From Cyclostephanos tholiformis (Eukaryota; Bacillariophyta; Thalassiosirophyceae; Thalassiosirales; Thalassiosiraceae), in contig JALLPB010001152.1 of the NCBI GenBank assembly GCA_036939975.1, positions 1 to 11,003 on the forward strand: a stretch of DNA of 11,003 nt, in the 5' to 3' direction. Shown here piece by piece: positions 1-8,208 of the stretch (the stretch's first letter is position 1; the number at the start of each line of letters is the position of its first letter). A model generated the notes under the pieces. That model was not told where the DNA came from and ran no database searches. It worked only from the letters and a program-made list of their open reading frames with translations. Position numbers and translations under genes: made by a program.

Positions 1-45
1 TTGGTACCTTATAGTGTACTTTAGGTAAGTACTGTACACACCTAA

Positions 46-75
46 TGTCTGGCCTAGTGTCAGGCATGCCTAAAG
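46..75. repeat. Inverted repeat, left copy (partner 3172-3201)
   Basis: Read on +, this 30-base stretch (starting TGTCTGGCCT) matches the reverse complement of 3172-3201 without gaps at 25 of 30 positions by eye. The first ten bases are identical, and so are nine of the last ten. The two copies flank the piggyBac relic and the minus-strand relics. They could therefore be terminal or subterminal repeats of an old element, or fragments of a dispersed repeat. A related shorter copy (ATGTCAGGCAT) follows at about 118. I see no target-site duplication. Confidence 0.5.
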
Positions 76-120
76 TGTGACAATGGTTACCCAAGTTACA
101 GTGAACTTCTGGGCTAATGT

Positions 121-1483
121 CAGGCATTTGAGCAATGGAAGAATCTGATGTGGTAGGTTCAGAGCCTCATCAATCAGCTCAACTACTGTGCCCACAAGCA
201 TTGGATCCCAGGGAAATGGGTTGCTATTGATGAGCAAACCATCTGGTTCAAGGGAATATCTGGGATGAAGCTGCAGATCAGCTACAAGAGGGAAGGCGAT
301 GACTTTCAGTGCAATGCACTGTGTGATGCTGGGTACACCTTCTCTTTCTTCTGGCATTGTGATGCACCAAAGATAGGGCAGGAGTATGACCACCTTGGTC
401 TCTCCGATAGGCAAAGCGCCTGATCTGGCTCGCCAATTGGCTACCTAATATGTGGATAGGGGTTTATATGGATAACCTTTTCAACTCACAAAACTTTTTT
501 CTGCCCTCTACTTTGCTATGTGTTTAGGGCATGGTGTGATGCATCCCCACAGTTGGGGCATTCCTGATCAGATGAAGCAGGTGGTTGAGATGAATGCAAA
601 GATGGCAGAGGTGCTGAAGGGGACAACAATGGTGGCATGGCTCATTAACTTAACTGCATCCCCTGACATCCTTGGAATATGCATTTATGATAACAAGCCT
701 ATTCATCTGCTGTCCATGGTGGTAGAGTCTGTGGAATGGATGGTGAAGAAGAGGAAGTTATATGACCGCAAGTCACATGAGATGATGATGATGAGCTATT
801 TGCATTTGAATGTGATAGACAATAATAACAATAACATGAACAATGTGGACATAGCGGATCAGTTGTGAGGACACCACTGGCCGGATCATTGGATGAGGCA
901 CAAGATGTGGTGGTAGGCGATTTTCATGTGGGGGATTGGTGTGGCATGGGTGAATGCCTACAAAATCTATGAGGCAATGTGGGATGAGGAGAAAGCAAAA
1001 AGGAGGACAAATCTGCCTGCAAAATGGACCACTGGAGAGTTCATTGAGCAGCTCGCATATGATATGATATTCCCAGAGCAGACTTTGATACATTAGCAAA
1101 TGCTAGAACATGAGGAGGAATTGGATGACTCGAGCATTGAAGGATGCTCTCTCTCTTCATTTGGGAGTATGGGCCTACAAAAAGAGGATGATAGGAAGTG
1201 GGACTTCAGCTGCATGACAGGGATTAAAGACTTTTTGGAAGAAAATCCTGGAACAAAAATTACAAAAGGAAATATGAACGGTGACTATCACTCACATCAT
1301 TTGAATGGGCGATTCCATGGAATGATTAAGGCTACATTGCAAATGGGATGCCAGTATTGTTTTTATATTTGGAAAAATGACATGAACATTAAGCAGCAGA
1401 AGGACTTTGGGTTCATGGAGTGCAACCAAACAAACACGATGTGTTGCCTGCTCCAAATTGTTGGAATGAGTGCCATGGAATAG
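121..1483 (+). pseudogene. piggyBac-type transposase relic (DDE_Tnp_1_7)
   Basis: This is a degenerate transposase of the piggyBac superfamily (PGBD/DDE_Tnp_1_7), a cut-and-paste enzyme. It is readable in pieces. Frame 1 covers about 121-420, with KHWIPGKWVAIDEQTIWFKG followed by a YKREGDDFQCNALCDAGYTF-like block. Frame 3 covers about 432-480 (MDNLFNSQNFF). Frame 2 covers 518-1483, with KPIHLL, VESVEWMVKKRK, NNNNNMNNVDIADQL, WGIGVAWVNAYKIYEAMWD and a C-terminal CQYCFYIWKN block that resembles the start of the piggyBac zinc-binding tail. The three Asp residues expected for the active site are still present, in IDEQ (229-231), MDN (471-473) and NVDIADQ (848-850). The damage is in-frame stops at 154, 421, 866, 914 and 1094 plus at least two frameshifts, so it cannot make a full enzyme. 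Family assignment is from remembered motifs; the N-terminus is not resolved. Confidence 0.85.
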
Positions 1484-1748
1484 ATATGCAGGACACAAAT
1501 CGGCTGTTAGGACATTAGAGATAATGAGGTATAATTTTTATGTGCTTGGATTATGGTTATTACTAGTTGCTCTACTAGCTGACATAGAACTACTCCAACT
1601 TGTAAGCCAATTGAATGTCCCATGCATGGCTCCAAATCCTGTTGAGACCCTTTTCCTGCCATATTGGGCGTTCTTGAAACAGTCTGCGCTGTTGGTACAA
1701 CTCTATGTACATACTTAATAGGAATCAGTATAAATATTGAAAAAACAC

Positions 1749-1967
1749 TCACATCTTTGTGGACAGGATTGCGTCCTTTGGCTTGAATGGTAAGGAGATA
1801 GCATTCGCTTGAGGGTTTTTGACACTAGTTGGCTGACGCTTAATGCCATATGAATCACATAAGGCCTCAAAGTGGAGTTTGAACTCATTTCCATTGTCAT
1901 ATATAATGTATTGACAACAAGGATATCTACTAAACCAGAGCTCAGTAGGGAGATTTCCATACTTTTG
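1749..1967 (-). pseudogene. Retroelement integrase-core fragment
   Basis: A 73-codon stretch on - contains ELWFSRYPCCQYIIYDNGNE, then FKLHFEALCDSYGIKR, then PTSVKNPQANAI. This pattern (W-x-x-RYP, hydrophobic strand, YDNGxEF, YGIK, T-x-x-NPQAN) is the retroviral-type integrase core (rve) of LTR retrotransposons, from just before the second catalytic Asp (in DNG) to just before the catalytic Glu helix. Homology appears to end after NPQANAI, where the expected E-R-hH-H motif is missing, and the frame closes 15 codons later. I see no reverse transcriptase, RNase H, gag or LTR. Copia versus Gypsy cannot be settled from this piece. Confidence 0.75.
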
Positions 1968-2382
1968 CTAGCGTCTCTTGTTTACCTGGCAGGATCCCCT
2001 GATGAAGCAGAGGTGCTCCATCATAAAAAGGAAGACATTGATGGGACAGCTCCACCTGATGGTGTAGCCATTCTCCGACAGCATCATGATGAACCCTCCT
2101 CTCTTGGGGAGCATGCCATTGATGTAGAGGGAGACAAGGCAGAAGTCTGTGGTCTCCTTTGTGTCAAATATAGAGCTTTGACAATGAATGGCCAAGAGAG
2201 ACCATGGACCAATAGTCAGCCTTGGCCTTGTCAGTCATCTTGGCAGCGGCAGCCTTCTTGGAGGCAGTGGCGCAACCACTTTCTTGGCGGCAGGCTTGGT
2301 GCAGTGCTCATGGGGTCGTTGGCTTGGGGGTTGTCTTTGGTGGCCTAGTCTTGGGGGTCATCTTCATCATTGTTGTCATCAT
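1968..2382 (-). pseudogene. Degenerate Lys/Ala/Pro-rich ORF, unknown function
   Basis: On - this begins with a Thr/Lys/Pro-rich segment (MTPKTRPPKTTPKPTTP), hits a stop, and continues in other frames as an Ala/Lys-rich piece (SKKAAAAKMTDKAKADYWSM). It then runs open as a more ordinary stretch (FDTKETTDFCLVSLYINGML, then PKRGGFIMMLSENGYTIRWS) up to a TAG at 1968-1970. The composition suggests a protein with a basic low-complexity tail followed by a folded domain, a type I associate with repeated diatom ORFs of unknown function, possibly transposon passengers. The final open segment is in the same frame as the integrase fragment just beyond the TAG. Several frame changes show that it is dead or badly decayed. 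Confidence 0.4.
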
Positions 2383-2441
2383 CCCCTGCGATTGATATGA
2401 CAATGAACAGCAGGGGTGGGGGGGGGGCAGTAAGATGACAA

Positions 2442-2726
2442 TTAAATGACAATCACCACACAAAAGACAAACTTGGAGCATACATTGTGCTGCCAGCAGT
2501 TGCCATCTTGCCCTGGCAAGTGCTTGTTTGAGATTGAATGTGGCTGTGAAAGCTGAAAGTTGTGTTGCTGCCGGTGGGGGAACTAATGCACATGGACAGC
2601 ATTGATATTCTCATTCTCATTTGACAGGTCCTTGATGTGGACCTTCCTCTTGACAATCAGCTGGTGAAGGGTGGCTTTGTTAACTTGCCCCCACTGCTTT
2701 GTTGTCAGGAGGGACACTAATTGCAT
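2442..2726 (-). pseudogene. Small broken ORF, unknown
   Basis: From an ATG at 2726 on -, an open frame of 47 codons reads MQLVSLLTTKQWGQVNKATL followed by HQLIVKRKVHIKDLSNEN. After one TAG (2583-2585) it continues in the same frame with FPHRQQHNFQLSQPHS to a stop at 2442. The amino-acid pattern looks like coding sequence (charged/hydrophobic alternation, conserved-looking W-G-x-V-N-K and F-P-H-R) rather than chance. The product is not recognised. The segment sits directly upstream of, and on the same strand as, the Lys/Ala-rich relic, so both may belong to one former element. A G/C-rich homopolymer stretch (about 2413-2428 on +) separates them. Confidence 0.35.
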
Positions 2727-2897
2727 TGGGGTGAGAGGAAAAGAATGTTTTTTTTGTGTGAAGAGGAGGAGGGTGAGAGATGGTGGGTGGCTTTTGGTCT
2801 ATTTTTTCTATGGTGTTCCCTCTTGTTCTTTTTTGGGGGGTAGAATGCATGTTGAGAAACATGCCCACTAGTGTCTACTCAAAATTTCATGTTTCTT

Positions 2898-3080
2898 GAA
2901 CTTGGCAATGTACTGCCAATTCCAAACTTGGTAGCCACATTTATGACTTGGCTGCCAAGTTCAAACTTGACAGGCTTCACTGGTGGAATTAGTAGAAACT
3001 ACGACCAGAAAACTTGGCTGCCAAGTTTGAACTTGGCAACTTGGCACAAACTTGACAGAAACCTGGCAGAAACTTGGCAT
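2898..3080. repeat. Clustered AACTTGGC half-sites and near-palindromes
   Basis: A short region dense in TTGGC/GCCAA units. The 15-mer ACTTGGCTGCCAAGT occurs twice (2946-2960 and 3012-3026). Each copy is a near-perfect palindrome around the central base (TTGGC-T-GCCAA). A degenerate version (ACTTGGTAGCCA) lies near 2926. Single AACTTGGC or CCTGGC units occur around 2899, 3029, 3039, 3060 and 3070. Such clusters are typical of subterminal binding sites in DNA transposons, but they could also be a decaying tandem repeat. No gene is seen here. Confidence 0.55.
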
Positions 3081-3649
3081 GATTAAATTTCATTCATATG
3101 GTAGATCTAAGATACTCCTTCAACATACCAAAAACTGATGTAAGCCATTTTAATTGTACCATATTTATATACTTTTGGCATGCCCGGCATAAGGCCAGAC
3201 ACTAGACATGTATCAAAGGCCAGACTGCTGAGTCAGGACCTATTGCTGGTCTGGCAAGTTGCCACATCAGTTTCCTAATGCAGGACAGCTGGTCCCAATG
3301 CAGGACTGCGTAGTTCTACATATGTGGCTGGTATCAGATAGACCACCACCTCAGAATCCTAGGAGATCTATGGATTTTTTTATAGAAATCTTAACCTAGG
3401 TTATCTATAGAGTAGATCATTTCTAATGCTCATAATTTTCATTTAAGCAAAACTCTACCACTTTCGAGCCACGAGCATTTTGAGACTCTTTTTCAGCTTT
3501 ATAATCAGCACTCCCTATCCATTGTGCTGCATCTCTAGTTTGGGGAAGGGGCCTATGGCAAAAACTAACAGCTTTTTGTTAGCGCTACCTAATACACTAG
3601 CAAAAAAACAAAACACAACCACAACTCCTCTCACTCCACCACTGCAACA
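3081..3649. other. Gene-free stretch with transposon-end-like repeats
   Basis: No gene is supported here. The left part holds the inverted repeat partner (3172-3201), repeated GGCCAGAC (3193-3200 and 3218-3225, with a reverse-oriented near copy around 3248) and two direct copies of AATGCAGGAC (3277-3286 and 3297-3306). A palindrome AACCTAGGTT lies at 3393-3402, next to a TTAA at 3391, the sequence that piggyBac elements target. The right part (about 3560-3649) is A/C-rich, with TTAGCGCTACCTAATACACT before the Harbinger relic, and could be the old 5' end of that element. The boundaries are not resolved. Confidence 0.4.
3172..3201. repeat. Inverted repeat, right copy (partner 46-75)
   Basis: The reverse complement of this 30-base segment matches 46-75 at 25 of 30 positions. 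It opens a small cluster of GGCCAGAC-type repeats that extends to about 3310. With the left copy it encloses all of the piggyBac and minus-strand relics (about 3.1 kb), as the ends of a composite or nested element would. Confidence 0.5.
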
Positions 3650-4845
3650 ATGGCCACAACAATAGAGGATGATGCCTCCCTCGATGGCATCGAGGAGGAG
3701 GACAATGTATCATATGGCCCCGGCGATGCGATCCCTGACTTCTGAGGGATTGCCTGGGGCATTATGAACTGCCCATCATGATAAGACGGGTGCTGGTCTT
3801 CCACGGAGACTAGGCTATTTTGCGAGTTCTTCGGAACCAGCAAGAGAGTTGTCGTGCTTGCCTGGGAGCTCCTTGTTCGTGACGAGCTCCAACCTAGGGG
3901 TGGACGCCCAGAGCATCTGCTCAGGAAGCTCCATTTTTAAAGGTCTACTCAAAGCAGGGCCCAAGGAGTGCAGTTGTTGGCACTCCAATGGCATGGTTGA
4001 CCCAAAGACCTTTTTGAAATGGGTCTGGGCTTTTGTCAATGCCCTTGCTGAGCTGGTGGGCATCGTGGTGAGTATTTTTTCTCCAAAAATTACTCACAAT
4101 GTGAGAGTGCCATGGAGTGGTTGCAATTTTGGCATGAAAATGTGGATGGCTTAAAAGATGGTGTCTTTCTTTGCCACTGTTCTTGTGTGGCACCTCGGGT
4201 GGTGTCATATCATGCAAAAAATGCAATGATCCCATAGAACAGTCTCACACCTCCCCCCCCTGCTGCCGTCACCTCATCCCCCCCCCCGCAGATTGATTTC
4301 AACAATAGAAAAAATACAATGCGCTCAACGATTGTATAATGACAATCAATGGCATGGATTTTTACATCCCCCAACAGGGGACTGCGACGAAGGGGAATGC
4401 CTTCGCCTCCCACAAGAATATGGGGAAGTCCTCCGCCCTCCGCTACGAGCTGGGGTTGAGTATTTTGGGGGGGGATCTGGTGTGGATCCAGGGCCCCTAC
4501 CCTGCCAGTATGTACACTGATATTAAAATTTTTAATAAGGTGTTGCGCCACTTCCTCAACCCTGGCGAGCGGGTCGAGGTGGACAAGGGGTATGCCGGAC
4601 ACCCCGACAAGGTAAAGTTCCCAGCGAATGCCACCAATCCGCCGGAGAATCTGATGATGCAGGGGAGGGTAAGGTCACATCACGAGATGCTAAATGGGCA
4701 GCTAAAAAACTGGGGGATTCTCTCCCAGGTATACCGCCACGACATCCTTCATCACAGTGATGTTTTCCGGGCATGCGCGGTGCTAACCCAACTTGCCATC
4801 GACGATGGCGAGAAGCTTTTTGAGGTACTACCTCATTGGTTCTAA
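3650..4845 (+). pseudogene. PIF/Harbinger-like transposase relic (DDE_Tnp_4 type)
   Basis: A decayed transposase of the diatom PIF/Harbinger (IS5-like, DDE_Tnp_4) group. From an ATG at 3650 it reads MATTIEDDASLDGIEEEDN in frame 2, with stops at 3743, 3779, 3782 and 3938, including an FGTSKRVVVLAWELLVRDEL block. Frame 1 (about 3940-3995) has KVYSKQGP; frame 0 (3996-4067) has VDPKTFLKWVWAFVNALAEL. After an apparent intron (4068-4291) it resumes in frame 2 (IDFNNRK). The catalytic half is open in frame 1 from about 4324 to the stop at 4843: NDCIMTINGMDFYIP, SALRYELGLSILGGDLVWIQ, GPYPASMYTDIKIFNKVL, VEVDKGYAGHPDKVKFP and HHEMLNGQLKNWGILSQVYR. The expected DG of the first catalytic motif is NG, while the D of YTDIKIF and the E of HEMLNG remain. 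The C-terminal 168 residues form an intact ORF, but the whole is inactive. Confidence 0.8.
4068..4291 (+). other. Probable intron inside the Harbinger relic
   Basis: The transposase reading stops matching after ...AELVGIV and resumes at IDFNNRK. The sequence between starts GTGAGT and ends in a C-rich tract followed by CCGCAG, which fits a 224-nt phase-0 intron. It contains two C runs of about 8-10 bases (about 4253-4287) in the position of a polypyrimidine tract. Splicing would join GTG to ATT and restore the protein alignment, although a further frameshift follows about 30 nt later. Confidence 0.6.
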
Positions 4846-5199
4846 TAGGTTATAACGAATAGTAAATAGTCAATTATTTTATTTTTTATATTTATCACTC
4901 TCATGCTGCTGTAGCTTTACTGAGAGGGTGTGAAGCCCCCCAAAGTGTTCCGAGCAACAACGTGGTGATGCTATGCACACTTTGGGGGGCTTCCCCCCCT
5001 TTCCCTCAACCTCAATCTTCTACCTAGGTAGGTAGGGTCACTACGATACGACAAGGTTTGACACCAATAAAAAGCAAAAAATCAACAAACCAACTTACCA
5101 TAAGATTGTGAGGTCTCACAGTAGAACCGTAAAAGGGGCGGGAGGACTCGCTCCGCAGCAGGAACAGGAACAATCATTATATGGATTTTTTTCAGTTTG
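4846..5199. other. Intergenic stretch upstream of the 5200 gene
   Basis: No gene is seen in this 354-nt region. It contains an A/T-rich run (about 4865-4900), a perfect hairpin (4932-4993, listed separately), the 12-bp palindrome CTACCTAGGTAG (5020-5031), TTGACACCA (5058-5066), and just before the gene GGGGCGGG (5135-5142) and an ATTATATGG (about 5176). The last features may be promoter elements, but no core promoter can be fixed from sequence alone. Confidence 0.4.
4932..4993. repeat. Perfect 17-bp inverted repeat with 28-nt loop
   Basis: GAAGCCCCCCAAAGTGT (4932-4948) is the exact reverse complement of ACACTTTGGGGGGCTTC (4977-4993). The arms include a C6/G6 run and would fold into a stable stem with a 28-nt loop. 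The repeat lies 87 nt beyond the stop of the Harbinger relic and 207 nt before the next gene. It may be a transposon-end structure, a small foldback element, or a cruciform/terminator-like hairpin. Confidence 0.7.
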
Positions 5200-6620
5200 A
5201 TGATTGCTGGGATAATTAAACTTTTATTGGCGACGTCGCCTTGCTCCGCTTTCTACTTGCCAAACTTAAGGCATGCAAATATTGCTATTGCTCGGAGTTT
5301 TTCTTCGACAGTATCGTTTTCTTATGTAACACACGATGTGTGCACCCGCTTATGTTCACAGAGTGATGATAATGATGACGTAGCAGCCCAAGACGTTCGC
5401 TTGTTTTTAACACAACGTTCCATCCAATCTTTCATGTTCCTCCTTGCGTCAACGCGAGATTTGCACACTGTCTGGTGGTTGGACAACTTCGTTCAGCCGA
5501 TAACAATCAATAACTATTGGGAAGACGACGTTGATTCTAAACCTGGAGCAGCCGGCACCTTCCGTGAAAATGATAAGCGGTGAGTGTTTTTTGTAAAACC
5601 TCAGTATGCTCTAAGATATTTCTTCTACATAGCATAGAGCATAATCATTCAACCCGTGCAATATTTTGCAAAACAACTCCTAGGATTGGTAGCAAGTTGC
5701 TGAACTACCATGGACTCTCCGCACTTAACACAACAATTTTTCCTGCATGGGACTCATTTTTCATGTCCTTGCTCGAACAGCCTGACGCAGTATTGAAGAT
5801 ATCAACCCCTAAAGATGTTGGGCAACGAGCATACTCGAAATTCGACATCGAAATAGAACCAGCGAGATTGTGTACAAGAATACTGAGCGTGAGGGAGCAA
5901 ATTGCAAGGGAGATGTCTGGAGATCTCAAGGCGATAGCCAACATGGGGCAGATGATATTCAATTCATACTGGCAAAATGCCAAGGACCGTAAGAATACTA
6001 AGCAGACTGGAACTAGCGGTGTTAGCGCGGGGAAAAACAAGGAGGAGTCGTCACCGTATGGATTTGACCGTCCTGGTACCATGTACATAAATTTTGATCC
6101 TACGGATGATGACGAATTTGCACCTTCTCCCCTTCGCAAGGGTAACTTTGATTTGCTATACAATTTGATCACACAAACCGCTGTGGTGCAAATGCTCCAG
6201 AACGAAGAAGGGGTCGTGGTAGGAGAAGATGAAATACAAAACAGAGCGAGTCAGTTATTTCTATCAAAGTTTTATCTCGAGCGCCGAATCACGCACTTTA
6301 TTGGTTCGCAATGGTATGGTAAGGGGGATGACTTCATTGAAGAGCTCATAATGAGTTCGCCTATCATGATGTCAAGGAACGAAGGCAGACTTGGAAGAAA
6401 AGACGGAATAGACTTGGAGATATCACGCATGCCTCCACTTGTGGTCGAACCAATGCGAATTGCTGAGCAAATCTTGCTACGACGTGACAAACTCGCATTA
6501 GAATGGATGGGCATAATGCAGTTTGCGCCATCTGAGCACACAGATATTCGAAAGTTGCAGCTATCACGCTTGACTGGGGTGGCGCCAGCCAAGGTAATAA
6601 TGGAAGATGAATTCCAATGA
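5200..6620 (+). CDS. Unknown diatom-type protein with plastid/secretory leader
   Basis: Model: exon 1 5200-5579, intron 5580-5683, exon 2 5684-6620, giving 438 aa. The intron has GTGAGT at its donor and CTCCTAG at its acceptor, and joining restores one frame (DK-R-IGSKLLNYHG). The start is the first ATG of the frame, followed at once by a hydrophobic leader (MIAGIIKLLLATSPCSA, then FYLPN). A Phe right after the predicted cleavage site, followed by a basic/Ser-rich stretch, is the ASAFAP-like pattern of diatom plastid import. The mature part (about residue 65 on) contains RLFLTQRSIQSFMFLLASTR, HTVWWLDNFVQP, ARLCTRILSVREQIAREMSG and an acidic loop (PTDDDEFAP). I see no further membrane segment and recognise no enzyme motif. 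It resembles repeated diatom hypothetical proteins with an IQSFMFLL...ILSVREQIAxE signature, as far as I remember. The function is unknown and plastid location is inferred. It converges with the minus-strand gene, 206 nt stop to stop. Confidence 0.8.
5580..5683 (+). other. Spliceosomal intron (104 nt) of the 5200 gene
   Basis: The donor is CG/GTGAGT, the acceptor CTCCTAG/GATTGG. The intron splits an Arg codon (phase 2). It is A/T-richer than the flanking exons. Reading through the intron would hit TGA immediately after the Arg codon, which supports removal. Confidence 0.75.
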
Positions 6621-6826
6621 AAAACGATTTTCTGACGATCTGACTCTTAGACTTGCCCGGGTATGGTACAAAATGAAAAAAACTAGCTATAATTTACTTT
6701 CGATTAGAAACGTAGGCCAACTTGAATTCATCCCGGGCATTGTAGCCTACCAAATCACCACATCATACCTGCTGCAATTCCACGTCATAATAGGTATCGT
6801 TGCGGCACAAAAAGCCAAGTGGCTGC

Positions 6827-8164
6827 TCATTTACTCTTACGTTTCTTCAACGTATCAGTTAAATTAGTAGAAGATCCCGCAAGGCGAGACGCCAACGCTA
6901 CCAACTGATGTTGAGAAAGCTTGCGTTTAGAGCCTCCCTTGGACACGCTACCACTTTGCTGCAGTACTTTTTGCAGTGGAACCTGGAGCATATTTGGATC
7001 TTGATGTGGTATATCCCCCGATGCGACTAAAGAGAGGAAATCTTCCACACTGTCATGCATCCCGTCAAACCTGAGCTGGGAAAATCCCGTTGACGATTCG
7101 ACGCGTCTAGAGAATTTTTCTTTTAGACGATGCATTCAACAAAGAGAACAGTCAGGACAAAACAAAAACTGAAATGAACAAAATAATTGGATTCGTCGTG
7201 AGTGTGTGTGCTTTGTGTACCTGCATCGAAAATGTTAGTGGAACTAGCGTGAAGCAAGCTCTCCAACGCTTGCTGTGAACTTAAGCCGTACTTATGCAAA
7301 TTAGCATTCGAAAGCGATTTGATAAAAGATTCCATACGCGTGGACAGGTTCGCTGAGCTCTGATTATTCCTAAGGTTGTTGTAGTAATTCTTGTTCAATT
7401 CTGACAGAATCGCGGAAGAATTCGATGTCGCTGCTAGCTCGACTAAATTTTCAACGGATTGAATATCCATTGACATAAGCGCCTCAAAACTTCCCTGAAG
7501 TGTCGATCGCGAGAACTTCTTTCCCATGTCTAGATCCAACGAGCTATCTCCATTGACGATATCCTCGACAAATTTGGCAGCTGCAGAAAATACGCGATGA
7601 ACGTCACCAAGTAAAAGACGAATAATTGACGAGGAACGATATGCAATCTTACCGGACGCAGTTCGCGCAAGCTGTTCGAGGGCGGATTCGGTCCTTGGTA
7701 TCTCCTCGGCGGACTGCGCGAGACGATCCAACGACGATACCGATCGCAATGACGATTCCGATCTCCGTGTCGTATCCATGGCCTTCTCGGTATCCGACTG
7801 GACCTCGACCAACGGCGGCGTCGACGAGACGGATACCGTATGCCGCATCGACGGCGACACATCCTCGAACGGCAACGGGGCGGCGACCGACGATTTCTTG
7901 GCGAATCTACCCCTCGGTTTGTAGGTGGACGGCGGTCGTAGCCAGGGGGGCGTCGGGGGCCTGTTCGCGAGTTCCACATCCTCCCTCACCGCGTTCCCTC
8001 CCATGTTCATATTGATCACCGCGGCGTTGGACGCGACCGCGGTCGTCATGCCCGTGCCGTGCGTCATCGCGCCGGCCATCCCCGGAGCCTTGACGCGATT
8101 CGTCTGCGCCACGCGATCATAAAACCTCCGTTCGAGCCTGAGAAAATTGACGGGCGAGGGGNNA

Positions 8165-8208
<44 letters not shown>

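Noticed and set aside
70..414. 114-codon open frame on -
   Set aside because: It lies antisense to the piggyBac relic, whose + reading has clear family motifs over the same interval.
3391..3402. TTAA next to a palindrome as a piggyBac insertion site
   Set aside because: TTAA is common by chance, no matching TTAA with element ends is seen at the left side, and the terminal motifs are not recognised.
5705..6172. 155-codon open frame on -
   Set aside because: It is the antisense shadow of exon 2 of the 5200 gene; no motif or leader.
6607..6867. 86-codon open frame on + after the 5200 gene
   Set aside because: It overlaps the end of that gene in another frame and the 3' end of the minus-strand gene. 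It is A/T-rich with no domain; more likely 3' UTR.
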